A stretch of 64,000 bases of DNA from Edaphobacter aggregans DSM 19364 (GTDB taxonomy: Bacteria > Acidobacteriota > Terriglobia > Terriglobales > Acidobacteriaceae), in the NCBI RefSeq assembly GCF_000745965.1, contig NZ_JQKI01000002.1:62001-126000 (forward strand), written 5' to 3'. The notes under the pieces were generated by a model. The model saw only the letters and a program-made list of their open reading frames with translations. It had not been told where the DNA came from and made no database searches. Positions within the stretch are counted from its first letter, which is position 1. Every line of letters begins with the position of its first letter. Positions 46,077-55,936 of this stretch are shown in pieces. The position numbers and the translations under genes are program-made.

Positions 46077-46412
46077 TGCCTGCCTTTTGCCTGTGCTCCT
46101 TCGTTTAGCCCGAACGAGGCGGGGCTTCGCGGAGCGCCGGCTGAGGTTCCTGCCCGCTTTGCCGTGCGGATCAGGCACTCAATAGGTTAGACCCAATGTA
46201 CAGCTTTTTGTTGTATGGCGGTGAATGATTGTTCAGGGGGGTTGGGGTGGGTTGGTGCTGTCGGCAGTTTTGTGCTGGCACAGGGCAAAATGCAGGTCCT
46301 TCGACTCCGCTGCGCTCGCTCAGGATGACAATTCTATGGTGGGGTGGATAGCTGTTGATGTCGGGCAGATGTTACCCGTAAGAGACTGTCGCGGCGCTGC
46401 TAGAGTGGAGGT
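46077..46412. other. Divergent spacer between the WxxGxW gene and murC
   Basis: 336 bases with no gene. It includes a copy of the intergenic repeat family at 46285-46335 and the probable promoters of both genes. Confidence 0.5.
46285..46335. repeat. Intergenic repeat copy (TCGACTCCGCTGCGCTCGCT type)
   Basis: The segment contains GCAAAATGCAGGTCC, then TTCGACTCCGCTGCGCTCGC and CAGGATGACA. It is the variant form of the copies at 44719, 47837 and 55348, inside the spacer upstream of murC. Confidence 0.6.
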
Positions 46413-47816
46413 ATGGCCGTATCTCTGACGACTCCTGCGCACTTGTTTCTTGCTTCCTCGCAACGCATTCATTTTATTGGGATTGGCGGGATCGGGATGA
46501 GCGGGATCGCGGAGATTTTGCTGACGATGGGGTATGCGGTTTCGGGGAGCGACCTGAGGCGGTCGGCGACGACGGAGCGGCTGGTGGGGATGGGGGCGCG
46601 GGTCTTCGAGGGGCACTGTGCGGCGAACGCGGCGGCGAGCGATGTGGTGGTGACGAGTTCGGCGGTGCAGGCGGACAACCCGGAGGTGGTGGAGGCGCGG
46701 GCGAGGAAGATTCCGGTGATCCAGCGGGCGGAGATGCTGGCCGAGCTGATGCGGCTGAAGTATGGGATCGCCGTGGCCGGGATGCACGGGAAGACGACGA
46801 CGACGAGCATGGTGGCGGCGGTGCTGGGCGCGGGGGGGCTGGATCCCACCGTTGTCGTCGGAGGCCGAGTGAATGCGCTGGGGTCGAATGCGCGGCTGGG
46901 GAACTCGCAGTATCTGGTGGCGGAGGCGGATGAGAGCGACCGATCGTTCCTGAAGCTTTCGCCTGTGCTGGCGGTGGTGACGAATCTGGATCGCGAGCAC
47001 ATGGACTGCTATCGCGATATGGCGGACGTGGAGGGCTCGTTCCTGGAGTTCATGGATCGCGTGCCGTTTTATGGGGCGTCGACGGCGTGCGTGGACAATG
47101 CTCTGCTGCGGGCGGTGCTGCCGAGGGTGAGGCGGAGGCTGTACACGTATGGCGAGAGTAAGGACGCGGACTTCCGCGTGGAGTCGCTTCGTCAGGTGAG
47201 GGAGGATGGGATCTTCTCGCAGTTTGAGGTGAACTACAGGGGCCTGGTGCTGGGGCCGTTCTGCCTGCATGTTCCGGGGCGGCATAACGTGTTGAATGCG
47301 ACGGCGGCGGTGGCGGTGGGGGTGCAGCTGGGGGTGGCTCCCGAGCAGATTGCGGCGGGGCTGGAGAGCTTTCGCGGGGTGGACCGGCGGTTTCAGATCA
47401 AGGGCATTGCCCGGGGCGTGACGGTGGTGGACGACTATGGGCATCATCCGACGGAGATCGTGGCGACGCTTTGCGCGGCGCGGGAGTGCGGGTACGGGAG
47501 GGTGCTGGTGCTGTTTCAGCCGCATCGCTATACGCGGACGCGCGATCTGATGAAGGAGTTTGCGGAGGCGTTTGGGGATGCGGACCGGGTGGAGGTTCTG
47601 GATATCTATGCGGCGAGCGAGGAGCCGATTGCCGGGGTGACCGCGGAGGCTCTGGTGAAGGCGATCGGGAGGATTGGAGTTCGGTACGCAGCCAGTGTGG
47701 CGGAGAGCGTGGAGGCGCTGGCGCGGGAGGCTCGCGAGGGGGATGTGATTCTGACGCTGGGGGCAGGGAGTGTGTCGCAGGCAGGGGCTCTGCTGCTGGA
47801 GCGGCTGGGTGGGTAG
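46413..47816 (+). CDS. murC: UDP-MurNAc:L-Ala ligase
   Basis: Attaches the first stem-peptide residue. The 467-aa product has the nucleotide-binding start [17 protein letters not shown], the ATP loop [11 protein letters not shown], the [10 protein letters not shown] block and [12 protein letters not shown]. The ATG follows GTGGAGGT. The next gene in the usual order would be murB; instead ftsQ follows after 264 bases that hold another intergenic repeat. Confidence 0.96.
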   Translation: MAVSLTTPAHLFLASSQRIHFIGIGGIGMSGIAEILLTMGYAVSGSDLRRSATTERLVGMGARVFEGHCAANAAASDVVVTSSAVQADNPEVVEARARKIPVIQRAEMLAELMRLKYGIAVAGMHGKTTTTSMVAAVLGAGGLDPTVVVGGRVNALGSNARLGNSQYLVAEADESDRSFLKLSPVLAVVTNLDREHMDCYRDMADVEGSFLEFMDRVPFYGASTACVDNALLRAVLPRVRRRLYTYGESKDADFRVESLRQVREDGIFSQFEVNYRGLVLGPFCLHVPGRHNVLNATAAVAVGVQLGVAPEQIAAGLESFRGVDRRFQIKGIARGVTVVDDYGHHPTEIVATLCAARECGYGRVLVLFQPHRYTRTRDLMKEFAEAFGDADRVEVLDIYAASEEPIAGVTAEALVKAIGRIGVRYAASVAESVEALAREAREGDVILTLGAGSVSQAGALLLERLGG

Positions 47817-47836
47817 GGAAGGTGCGGCGGGGAGAA

Positions 47837-47882
47837 GCAGGTTTCTCCACTGCGCTTCGCCTCGGTCGGAATGACGGATTCG
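47837..47882. repeat. Intergenic repeat copy between murC and ftsQ
   Basis: Starts GCAGGTTTCTCCACTGCGCTTCG and ends GGAATGACGGATTCG, the same pattern as 55348-55400. A shorter echo (GGGATGACAGATTCG) follows at once to about 47905. Confidence 0.6.
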
Positions 47883-48080
47883 TGGCGCGGGATGACAGAT
47901 TCGTGATGGGGGATGAGTGACATAACAGGAACGGGGGAGTGACGAACGGGGTGAGTTCCTGAAAGGGTACAAGAGGGAAGTTGAGGAGTTTGGCGGGCGT
48001 TGTGCGGGATATAGTCAGGATGGCGATTCTCGCGGCCTTGCTCGGGTTTGCGAAATAGCGATGGATCTTCGAGGCGCGAG

Positions 48081-49406
48081 ATGGCGGTGCTGGAGGCGCC
48101 CGAGCCGGAGCACGCCTCGGAGACGGCCCGGCCGGTAAAGGCTTCGAGTGGGCCAAAGAGGACGATGCGTCGCGAGTTTACGGACTTCGAGGATGACACG
48201 GACGAGCTGGAGGACGATGGCCGTGCGCGGGGCCGGAGACGGCAGGGCCGCGGTGTGCGCGTTCGGCTGCGCGGAGGCCTGCCGCGATCGATGGGCGGAC
48301 GGCTCGGCGTGCTCGCGGCGGTGCTGGCGCTGGTGGGCCTGTGTGCGGCGGGGGCGATGGTAGCTCGGACGGCGATCCTGCATGATGAGCGATTTGTGAT
48401 TCCTTCGTCGTCGTCGATCGAGGTGCAGGGGAACTCGCATGTGACGCGGGCGCAGCTGCTGAGCATCTTTGGCGAGGACGTGGAGCGGAACATCTTTCGC
48501 GTGTCGCTGGAGGAGCGGAAGCAGGCCTTGGAGCAGCTGCCGTGGGTGGAGCATGCGACGGTGATGCGTCTGCTGCCGAATCGGCTGCGAGTGGCAATTG
48601 TGGAGAGGACTCCGGTGGCGTTTGTGCGGCAGGGAAACCACATCGGCCTAGTGGATGGGAACGGCGTTCTGCTGGACATGCCGACGAGAGTGCAGGCGGA
48701 TATGCACTACTCGTTTCCGGTGGTGACGGGGATTGCGGCGGGCGATCCGCTGTCGCTGCGTGCGGCGCGGATGAAGCTGTATGCGCGGTTCACGGGCGAA
48801 CTGGATGGGTCGGGCGAGAAGATCTCGGAGAAGCTGAGTGAGGTGGACCTTTCGAATCCCGAGGATGTGCGCGCGGCGATTCCGGACAAGGGCGGCGAGG
48901 TGATGGTGCACTTCGGGGAGGACAACTTCCTGGATCGCTACCGTAAGTTTGAGGAGCACCTGGCGGAGTGGAGGACGCAGTATCCGCGACTGTCGTCGGT
49001 GGATATGCGGTATGAGCGGCAGGTGGTTCTGGAGATGCAGCCGGGCGGTGCAGCGCAGGCACCGGCAGATGGCGCGGGGGGAGCGCCGGCCGCTCCTGAC
49101 GCGGAGAAGAAGGCGGCGGCGTCTGTGCCTGCACATGCTGTAGCGCCTCCACATGGTGCGGTGGTGAAGAAGCCAGCGCCGAAGACTCCGGCGAAAGCAC
49201 CGAAGGCTCCGGCCACGAAGAAGACGAGCAAGAGCGTGGGGGCGCATGCCGCTCCGGCAAGAAGCGCCTCCGCCGGGCAGACGCAGCGGGCGAAGGCGAG
49301 CAGCGAGGCGTACCGGGTTCATCCTCCGAAGAAGGGAGCTGCAGCGGCGGAACAGGGTTCGGATCCGAACGTGAAGTATCACCCGCCGCAGGTGATTCAT
49401 CCATGA
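48081..49406 (+). CDS. ftsQ: Cell division protein FtsQ with long basic tail
   Basis: Bitopic divisome protein. From ATG 48081 the product is 441 aa. It has an acidic/basic cytoplasmic part, a membrane helix (LGVLAAVLALVGLCAAGAMVA), a POTRA domain (IEVQGNSHVTRAQLLSIFGED) and the FtsQ domain (LPWVEHATVMRLLPNRLRVAIVERTPVA). The last 110 residues are an Ala/Pro/Lys-rich low-complexity tail absent from typical FtsQ. A TTG start at 48048 would add 11 residues. The stop overlaps ftsA (ATGA). Confidence 0.9.
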   Translation: MAVLEAPEPEHASETARPVKASSGPKRTMRREFTDFEDDTDELEDDGRARGRRRQGRGVRVRLRGGLPRSMGGRLGVLAAVLALVGLCAAGAMVARTAILHDERFVIPSSSSIEVQGNSHVTRAQLLSIFGEDVERNIFRVSLEERKQALEQLPWVEHATVMRLLPNRLRVAIVERTPVAFVRQGNHIGLVDGNGVLLDMPTRVQADMHYSFPVVTGIAAGDPLSLRAARMKLYARFTGELDGSGEKISEKLSEVDLSNPEDVRAAIPDKGGEVMVHFGEDNFLDRYRKFEEHLAEWRTQYPRLSSVDMRYERQVVLEMQPGGAAQAPADGAGGAPAAPDAEKKAAASVPAHAVAPPHGAVVKKPAPKTPAKAPKAPATKKTSKSVGAHAAPARSASAGQTQRAKASSEAYRVHPPKKGAAAAEQGSDPNVKYHPPQVIHP

Positions 49407-50635
49407 AGAGTCAGAGACCGGAGAGTCTGATTACGGTGCTGGACGCAGGCACCACGAAGAGCGTGGTGCTCGTGGCGGAGCTGCACGACGGCGTACTGCG
49501 CTATCGCGGGCACGGCATCGAGCGTTCGCTGGGCATGCGCAAGGGGCTGATTGCGGAGCTGGGGCCGGCGGCCGAGGCGATCAATCGCGCGGCGCTGACC
49601 GCGGAACGCACAGCGAAGGCCGCGATCGAGACAGCAGTGGTGGGCATTGGCGGGACGCATGTACGCGGGGTGAACTCGCGCGGCGGCATCAGCCTGGGAA
49701 GCAGAATGCGCGAGATTACGCGCGAGGAGGTACGTGCTGCCGTGGACCGCGCGCGCAGCGTTGCGCTGCCACCGGACCGCGAGGTGCTGCACCTGCTGCC
49801 GCAGGAGTTCATCCTGGACGACCAGCCGGGGATTCACGATCCGGTGGGGATGGTGGGGAACAAGCTTGAGGTGAACCTGCATCTCTCGACCTGCTCGGGC
49901 GGCGTGGCGCAGAGCGTGATTACGTGCGCGAACCGCGCGGGGCTCGAGGTGATAGACACGGTGTACGAGGGCATCGCCGCGGCGGAGTCGGTGTTGAGCG
50001 CCGACGAGCGGGAACTGGGCGTATGCATCGCCGACATTGGGTCGAGCACGACGGAGCTGGCGGTATTCTTCGAGGGCTCGGTGGCGCACACGGCGGTGCT
50101 GCCGATCGGCGGGGACCACTTCACGAACGACCTTGCCGTGGGACTGCACGTGACGGTGGAGGAGGCCGAGTATCTGAAGCGGACGTATGGTCACTGCGTG
50201 GTGACGGCAGTTCCGCAGATGAACGAGATCGAGGTGGGCGGCGATCTGGCGATCTCGGGCGGGCAGCCGGCGCGGATGGTGCGGCAGAGATTCCTGGCGG
50301 AGATTCTGGAGCCGCGCGCGCGGGAGCTGTTCACGATGCTGCGCGACAATCTGCGGCACGGAGGCGTGCTGGAGGCGCTCGGCGCCGGATGCGTGGTGAC
50401 GGGCGGTGGCGCGCTGATCTCAGGACTGCTGGATAACGCCGAGAGCCTGCTGCGTGTTCCGGCTCGGGTGGGGTATCCGGTGCCGCTGTCGCGCATGCCA
50501 GAAGATCTGGCGCGGCCGGAGTTTGCGGCGGTGATCGGTATGCTGCTGTACACGCACAGGACGCAGGTGCGGAAGGCCAGCGAGGAGCAGGGGCTGCGGG
50601 CGAAGCTGAAGTCGATCTTTGCCGGGAGTTTCTAG
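49403..50635 (+). CDS. ftsA: Cell division protein FtsA
   Basis: Actin-like ATPase that tethers FtsZ to the membrane. The 410-aa product has VLDAGTTKSVVLVAE for phosphate 1, ADIGSSTTELAVFFEG for phosphate 2 and GAGCVVTGGGALISGL for the adenosine motif. It ends in a basic amphipathic helix (RAKLKSIFAGSF) that is the membrane anchor. The start overlaps the ftsQ stop, and ftsZ follows after 122 bases. Confidence 0.95.
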   Translation: MKSQRPESLITVLDAGTTKSVVLVAELHDGVLRYRGHGIERSLGMRKGLIAELGPAAEAINRAALTAERTAKAAIETAVVGIGGTHVRGVNSRGGISLGSRMREITREEVRAAVDRARSVALPPDREVLHLLPQEFILDDQPGIHDPVGMVGNKLEVNLHLSTCSGGVAQSVITCANRAGLEVIDTVYEGIAAAESVLSADERELGVCIADIGSSTTELAVFFEGSVAHTAVLPIGGDHFTNDLAVGLHVTVEEAEYLKRTYGHCVVTAVPQMNEIEVGGDLAISGGQPARMVRQRFLAEILEPRARELFTMLRDNLRHGGVLEALGAGCVVTGGGALISGLLDNAESLLRVPARVGYPVPLSRMPEDLARPEFAAVIGMLLYTHRTQVRKASEEQGLRAKLKSIFAGSF

Positions 50636-50757
50636 GAGCAGAGTTCACTTTTCTTTTTGGGCTCAGGTTGAACCAGCGATGGTACGTGTCAGTGGAAAAC
50701 GTGGATGATTTGCGTGCGGCGATGATGGGAGAATTGGAGTGAAGGAGCACTGCATCC

Positions 50758-52254
50758 ATGCCGAATCTGCCTGAAGACGACATCCGCATTCACTATCATG
50801 ACGAGGTCCCGCGCGGGGCGAAGATCAAGGTGATCGGTGTGGGTGGAGGCGGCAATAACGCCGTGAACCGCATGATTGCGGCGAAGGTGGAGGGCGTCGA
50901 GTTCATCTCGGCGAACACGGATGTGCAGGCGCTGACGGTTTCGAACGCTCCGGTGAAGCTGCAGCTTGGGGTGAAGCTGACGAGCGGCCTGGGAGCGGGC
51001 GCGAACCCCGATGTGGGGCGGAGGGCGGCGCTCGAGGATTCGGACAAGATCATCGAGGCGCTTGAGGGCGCGGACATGGTGTTTGTCACCGCCGGTCTGG
51101 GCGGAGGCACGGGAACGGGCGCGGCACCGGTGATCGCCTCGCTGGCGAGTGAGATGGGCGCGCTGACGGTGGCGGTGGTGACGAGGCCGTTTGGCTTCGA
51201 GGGCAAGCGGCGCATGATGCAGGCCGAGCGCGGGTTGCAGGAACTGCTGGATTCGGTGGACACGGTGATCGTGATTCCGAACGAGAAGCTGCTGGCGGTG
51301 GCCAAGGACGCCGGGTTCTTTGAGAGCTTCCGGATTGCGGACGATGTGTTGCGGCAGGGCGTGCAGGGAATCTCGGACATCATTACAATTCCTGGCGTGA
51401 TCAATCGCGACTTTGCCGACGTGAAGACGACGATGGCCGGGATGGGCTATGCGGTGATGGGAACGGGCGTGCGCTCGGGGCAGAATCGCGCGGTGGAGGC
51501 TGCGATGGCCGCGATGGCCTCGCCACTGCTGGAGTCGGGCGCGATCGATGGGGCGAAGGGAATCCTGATCAACATTACGGGTTCGAGCAGTCTGAAGCTG
51601 AGCGAGGTGAACGAGGCCTCGACGATCATCCAGACCGCGGCGCACGAGGACGCAAACATCATCTTCGGCGCGGTGCTGGACGAGACGATGGGCGACGAGG
51701 TGAAGATCACCGTGATCGCTACGGGCTTCCGACAGCAGGAGATGCCGGAGCGGAGGGAGCGGATGCTGGCCGAGGCGACGCTACCGACGGTGCGGTACGA
51801 GGTTCCGATCGAACCGCGGGTCGTGGCTCCGCGTGCGCAGGCGGCGCAGGTCTCGGCGCCGCAGTCGACGGTGTCGATGCCGAAGTTTCTGAGCGACGCG
51901 GAGGCGATGAAGCCTGCGCCAATGTCAATGGAGCGTCAGACGGAACGTCAAATCGAGCGTCACGAGGTGTCAGCGCAGGAGGGCGCGGAGCTGATTCCGG
52001 TGCCGGCGTCGGTCTTCGATGACGATTTTTTCCGGGCTGCGCCGCCCCGGGTGGCTCCGGCGCACCTTCCGCACGAGTCGGTGCGATTAGAGACGGGATT
52101 GCGGGAACAAGCTTACTTTCAGGCGGTTGAAAGCGTCCAACGTGAGGGAACTGTCGCTGATTCAGGAATTCGGGGTCCGTTTGGCGGAGCGGTTGCGGAG
52201 AGTACGGAGCCGGATGAACTTGATATTCCCGCATTTCTCCGTCGCGGGCACTAG
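50758..52254 (+). CDS. ftsZ: Cell division GTPase FtsZ
   Basis: Tubulin homologue forming the Z ring. The 498-aa product has [18 protein letters not shown], the GTP-binding tubulin signature [13 protein letters not shown] and the synergy-loop block [16 protein letters not shown]. Compared with the usual 350-400 residues it has a long disordered C-terminal linker (about residues 320-480, rich in Pro, Gln, Arg and Glu). It ends [16 protein letters not shown], a recognisable C-terminal peptide for FtsA binding. Confidence 0.97.
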   Translation: MPNLPEDDIRIHYHDEVPRGAKIKVIGVGGGGNNAVNRMIAAKVEGVEFISANTDVQALTVSNAPVKLQLGVKLTSGLGAGANPDVGRRAALEDSDKIIEALEGADMVFVTAGLGGGTGTGAAPVIASLASEMGALTVAVVTRPFGFEGKRRMMQAERGLQELLDSVDTVIVIPNEKLLAVAKDAGFFESFRIADDVLRQGVQGISDIITIPGVINRDFADVKTTMAGMGYAVMGTGVRSGQNRAVEAAMAAMASPLLESGAIDGAKGILINITGSSSLKLSEVNEASTIIQTAAHEDANIIFGAVLDETMGDEVKITVIATGFRQQEMPERRERMLAEATLPTVRYEVPIEPRVVAPRAQAAQVSAPQSTVSMPKFLSDAEAMKPAPMSMERQTERQIERHEVSAQEGAELIPVPASVFDDDFFRAAPPRVAPAHLPHESVRLETGLREQAYFQAVESVQREGTVADSGIRGPFGGAVAESTEPDELDIPAFLRRGH

Positions 52255-52265
52255 AATAGAGATGT

Positions 52266-52293
52266 AGACGAAAGGGGGATCTCCCTTTTGTCT
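52266..52293 (+). terminator. Hairpin after ftsZ
   Basis: AGACGAAAGGG (52266-52276) pairs with CCCTTTTGTCT (52283-52293) around a 6-base loop, with one G-T pair. It lies 11 bases after the ftsZ stop. It lacks a long U-run, so it may only partly end transcription. Confidence 0.5.
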
Positions 52294-52389
52294 TGGAAGA
52301 TCTGAATTTAAGGGCGATCTGCGATTTGCCGGAGAGATTTGGCAGCTCGATTGCATTTGTGTTTTCTGATTTGAGAAGAGGAGTCGCCT

Positions 52390-53640
52390 GTGTCGAAACT
52401 TGTCAGGGTGATTGTGTTATTGGTGGTGGCCTTGATGTTGGATGCCGGCGCGTGGGCGACGACGTCGTCAAGTGCCACAAAGCGCCGGTCCGCGGGGACG
52501 GCGCACGTTTCGCCAACTGGAAAGGCCCGCACGGCTAAATCGACCAGGGCAAAGACAAAGACGGCAGCGACCAAGCGTGTCTCGAAGACAACGATCACCA
52601 GAAAGCGCGGTCGCGGTGCGAGGACCCAGCTGGCAGTACGGCGGAGCCGGTACCGTGAGCACTTCTCGGCGAGCTCGTTCGCGGACAACCTGACGCTGGG
52701 CGACGTGACCGATGGCGAGGATCCGGTGGTTCGCGCGGCGGCGATCGAGGCCCTGGGCAATATGAACGGCACGGCGGTGGCGATCGACCCGTCGAACGGG
52801 CGGATTCTGGCGATGGTGAACCAGAAGCTGGCGCTCTCGCGCGGAGCCGAGCCCTGCTCGACGATCAAGCTGACGGTGGCGCTGGCGGCTCTCGAAGAGG
52901 GAATCGTCAAGCGCGATACGCCGGTGAACCTGGGCGGACGTTACCGCCTGACGCTGACCGAGGCGCTGGCGCACTCGAACAACGCGTACTTCGAGACGAT
53001 CGGACGCACGCTGGGATTCGAGCGGGTGAAGCACTACGCGAACGAGTTCGGGCTGGGCGAGTTGGCGGGATATAACATCCAGGGCGAGCAGCTGGGAGTC
53101 TACCCGGACGAGGAGCTTCCGGCGAAGCTTGGCGGCGTGGGACGGATGTGCTCGTTCGGCGAGAGCGTCTCGATGACTCCGCTGCAGCTGGGCGCGCTGG
53201 TCTCGGCGATCGCGAACGGCGGGACGCTGTACTACCTGCAGCATCCGGAGAATGCGATCGACATCGCGTCGTTTGAGCCGCGGGTGAAGCGGCAGCTGAA
53301 CATCGCTCCGCTGATTCCGGAGATGCTGGACGGCATGCAGGGCGCGGTGATGTATGGCACGGCGCGGTCGCTGCGGGCGAGCTTCAACGAGTTTCCGGTG
53401 ATGGGCAAGACGGGAACCTGCTCGAACAACGGAACGCGGTTCGGGTGGTTTGGGTCGTACGCCGATACTCCCAATGGCCGCATCGTCACGGTCTTCTTCC
53501 TGGAAGGCGGAAGGCCGACCTTCGGACCGAAGGCGGCGGAGCTGACGGGGCAGTTCTATCGCGCGCTGTGGGACAAGAGCTACTTCACGCCGAAGAGCCA
53601 GCAGTCAGCGGGCGTGACCACGCTGGGCGCGTCTGAGTAA
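52390..53640 (+). CDS. Exported penicillin-binding transpeptidase-like protein
   Basis: A 416-aa protein with a signal sequence or anchor (VIVLLVVALMLDAGAWA), a very basic linker (KTKTAATKRVSKTTITRKRGR) and a transpeptidase fold. Its active-site motifs are STIK (SxxK), SNN in AHSNNAYFE (SxN) and KTGTC. No dimerisation domain is present, so it is a minimal class B-like or endopeptidase-like PBP. The start is GTG 52390 with GAGGAG nine bases upstream. It closes the cell-division cluster, ending at a strong terminator. Confidence 0.85.
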   Translation: MSKLVRVIVLLVVALMLDAGAWATTSSSATKRRSAGTAHVSPTGKARTAKSTRAKTKTAATKRVSKTTITRKRGRGARTQLAVRRSRYREHFSASSFADNLTLGDVTDGEDPVVRAAAIEALGNMNGTAVAIDPSNGRILAMVNQKLALSRGAEPCSTIKLTVALAALEEGIVKRDTPVNLGGRYRLTLTEALAHSNNAYFETIGRTLGFERVKHYANEFGLGELAGYNIQGEQLGVYPDEELPAKLGGVGRMCSFGESVSMTPLQLGALVSAIANGGTLYYLQHPENAIDIASFEPRVKRQLNIAPLIPEMLDGMQGAVMYGTARSLRASFNEFPVMGKTGTCSNNGTRFGWFGSYADTPNGRIVTVFFLEGGRPTFGPKAAELTGQFYRALWDKSYFTPKSQQSAGVTTLGASE

Positions 53641-53661
53641 AAGTCATTGCGGTTTCGGATT

Positions 53662-53686
53662 GGCCCTGCGCGACGCAGGGCCTTTT
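53662..53686 (+). terminator. Rho-independent terminator ending the dcw cluster
   Basis: GGCCCTGCG (53662-53670) pairs perfectly with CGCAGGGCC (53674-53682), followed by TTTTCGTTTT. It is 22 bases after the PBP-like gene. Confidence 0.85.
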
Positions 53687-53751
53687 CGTTTTGCAGCGAC
53701 TCTTCGGTTACGCTTTTTGCCCCGCTGGGCGGAATCAAGTAGAAGGGTGGA

Positions 53752-55329
53752 ATGAGAGTTCTAACCGCAGCGGAGATGGGGGAGACGGACAGGCGCACGG
53801 TGGAGGAGTTTGGGGTTCCGCTTGGGGTTCTGATGGAGGCGGCGGGCGGAGCGGTGGCCGCGTTCTGCAAACGGCAGTATCCGGCGGCAAAGCGGGTGCT
53901 CGTGCTGTGCGGCAAGGGGAACAACGGCGGCGATGGAATGGTGGCGGCGCGTGTGCTGGCAGGGGTCGGATTAACCGTGAAGGTGGCGCTGCTCGGAAAA
54001 ATGACTGAGGTGAAGGGGGAGGCGGCGTCGGCGATGGCTCGGCTTCGCAGAGAGGCTCCGGACGTAGCGGTGCTGGAACTGGAGGACGAAGGCGAATTGC
54101 GTCCGGCCTTCGAGTGGGCGGAGCTGCTGATCGATGCAGTGGTGGGGACGGGATTTCGGCCTCCGCTGCGCGGGCTGGCGGCGGCGGCGCGCGAGGTCGT
54201 GAACTGGGTGGCCGCTCCGGTGGTTGCGGTGGATGTTCCGAGCGGATGGGATGCGGACTCGATGTCGCAGACGGTCGAGGGAGCGTTTCGCGCGGACGCT
54301 GTGGTGACGTTCACTGCTCCGAAGCTGGCGCATGTGTTTGGGTATCTGACGGCGGGGCCGGTGGTGGTGGCGGGGATCGGGTCGCCGCATGCGGCGGTTC
54401 CGCGGGGCGATGGGCTGAGCTGGACGGGAGGCTCGAAGGTGCTGGCGGAGAGGCCGAGGAATCCCAACTCGAATAAAGGGAAATTCGGGCACGTGCTGGT
54501 GGTGGGTGGGAGCTACGGGACGGCGGGGGCTCCGGCGATGGCGTCGCTGGCCGCGCTGCGAACGGGTGCAGGGCTGGTGACCGCGGGGGTTCCAAAGTCC
54601 GTCGTGGATGTGGTTGCGGGGGTGACGCCGGAGCTGATGCTACGGCCGCTCGACGAGGGAGCCGAAGGCGCGGTGGCGATGGCGAATGTGCAGGGCCAGA
54701 GGCTGGAGGCTCTGCTCCAGCGGATGACCGTGGTGGCGGTGGGACCGGGCCTCTCGCAGCGTGGGGAGGCGCCGGATGTGGTGCGAGAGCTGGTGGCGAA
54801 GACGACCGTCCCGATGGTGGTGGATGCGGACGGGCTGAATGCGTTCGACGGCAGAGCGGATCTGCTGGATGGCACCGGAAGAGTGCTGGTGCTGACGCCG
54901 CATCCCGGCGAGATGGCTCGGCTGACCGGGATGACGGTGAAGGAGGTTGAGGCGGATCGCATCGGGCTGGCGCGGCGCTTCGCGACGGAGCATAAGCTGA
55001 CGCTGGTGCTGAAGGGGTGGCGCACGCTGGTCGCGCATCCGGATGGCCGCGTGGCGGTGAATACGACGGGAAATCCTGCAATGGCCAAAGGTGGCAGCGG
55101 CGATATTCTGACCGGGATCGTCGCGGCGATGCTGGCGCAGTATTCGGATGACCCGGCGGCGGCGGTGGCAGCGGCGGTATACCTGCACGGGCTGGCGGCG
55201 GACTTCGCCGCACGCGCGATGGATGAGCACACGGTACTTGCAACCGATACGGTTACACATCTTTCCGATTCGTTTCGGTACCGGGTGAAGGATGAAGATG
55301 GATTGACGTGGGTTTGTGGGTTGCGGTGA
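53752..55329 (+). CDS. nnr: Bifunctional NAD(P)HX epimerase/dehydratase
   Basis: Repairs hydrated NAD(P)H: the N-terminal YjeF_N domain (about residues 1-215, with CGKGNNGGDGMVAARVL) epimerises NAD(P)HX. The C-terminal ribokinase-like domain (about 225-510, with VVGGSYGTAGAPAMA, LTPHPGEMARL and GNPAMAKGGSGDILTGI) dehydrates it using ADP or ATP. The 525-aa fusion is the usual bacterial form. tsaE follows, the common neighbour in many bacteria. Confidence 0.93.
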   Translation: MRVLTAAEMGETDRRTVEEFGVPLGVLMEAAGGAVAAFCKRQYPAAKRVLVLCGKGNNGGDGMVAARVLAGVGLTVKVALLGKMTEVKGEAASAMARLRREAPDVAVLELEDEGELRPAFEWAELLIDAVVGTGFRPPLRGLAAAAREVVNWVAAPVVAVDVPSGWDADSMSQTVEGAFRADAVVTFTAPKLAHVFGYLTAGPVVVAGIGSPHAAVPRGDGLSWTGGSKVLAERPRNPNSNKGKFGHVLVVGGSYGTAGAPAMASLAALRTGAGLVTAGVPKSVVDVVAGVTPELMLRPLDEGAEGAVAMANVQGQRLEALLQRMTVVAVGPGLSQRGEAPDVVRELVAKTTVPMVVDADGLNAFDGRADLLDGTGRVLVLTPHPGEMARLTGMTVKEVEADRIGLARRFATEHKLTLVLKGWRTLVAHPDGRVAVNTTGNPAMAKGGSGDILTGIVAAMLAQYSDDPAAAVAAAVYLHGLAADFAARAMDEHTVLATDTVTHLSDSFRYRVKDEDGLTWVCGLR

Positions 55330-55347
55330 GAAGTTCGTCACTGCAAA

Positions 55348-55400
55348 GCAAAAATACAGGGTCTCTCCACTGCGCGCTTCGCGCTTCGGTCGAGATGACG
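55348..55400. repeat. Intergenic repeat copy between nnr and tsaE
   Basis: Starts GCAAAAATACAGGGTCTCTC and ends CGGTCGAGATGACG, the best-preserved copy of the family. The shared part with 47837 is CTCCACTGCGC...TTCG...GATGACG or GGAATGACG. Confidence 0.65.
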
Positions 55401-55437
55401 TCTCGCAGGAAACGCGGTATTGGCTACAGGAGAATGA

Positions 55438-55887
55438 GTGAAGCAGTTTTCGAGAGAGAAGAAGTTTAAGACGCGAAGTGTGGACGGCACCCTTGCGCTG
55501 GGGGAGAGGATCGCGGAGATCCTGCTGCCGGCTCCGAAGCTGGTGGTGCTGCGTGGCGAGGTAGGCGCGGGAAAGACAACGCTGGTGAAGGGAATCGCCG
55601 CCGCACTGCACGCGGCGAGTGAAGAGGACGTGACCAGCCCGACGTTCACGCTGGTGCATGAGTATGCGGGGCCGAAGGTGAGGATCTATCACCTCGATCT
55701 CTACCGGCTGGAGACAGAGCGCGAACTGGCGACGCTGGGAATCGACGAGATGACCGCGGAGCCCGACGCGCTGGTGCTGGTGGAGTGGGGCGAGCGCTTC
55801 GAGAGCATCGTCTCGCGCATGGACGCCGAGATCGCGATGGAGCATGGCGAGGGCAACGAGCGCGGCATGATGGTGCGTTGGGGATAA
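55438..55887 (+). CDS. tsaE: tRNA threonylcarbamoyladenosine biosynthesis ATPase TsaE
   Basis: ATPase partner of TsaB/TsaD in making t6A37 in tRNA. The 149-aa product has the P-loop GEVGAGKTTLVKG, SPTFTLVHEY, YHLDLYRLE and the C-terminal LVEWGERFES. The start is GTG 55438 after ACAGGAG; the ATG at 55434 is out of frame and stops early. A strong terminator follows. Confidence 0.93.
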   Translation: MKQFSREKKFKTRSVDGTLALGERIAEILLPAPKLVVLRGEVGAGKTTLVKGIAAALHAASEEDVTSPTFTLVHEYAGPKVRIYHLDLYRLETERELATLGIDEMTAEPDALVLVEWGERFESIVSRMDAEIAMEHGEGNERGMMVRWG

Positions 55888-55896
55888 GTTCAGCTA

Positions 55897-55931
55897 GGGC
55901 TCTCGCTGGTCCGAGAGCCCCGGTTTTTTTT
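55897..55931 (+). terminator. Rho-independent terminator after tsaE
   Basis: GGGCTCTCG (55897-55905) pairs perfectly with CGAGAGCCC (55912-55920), followed by CGG and eight T residues. It lies 9 bases after the stop. Confidence 0.92.
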
Positions 55932-55936
55932 GCGTT

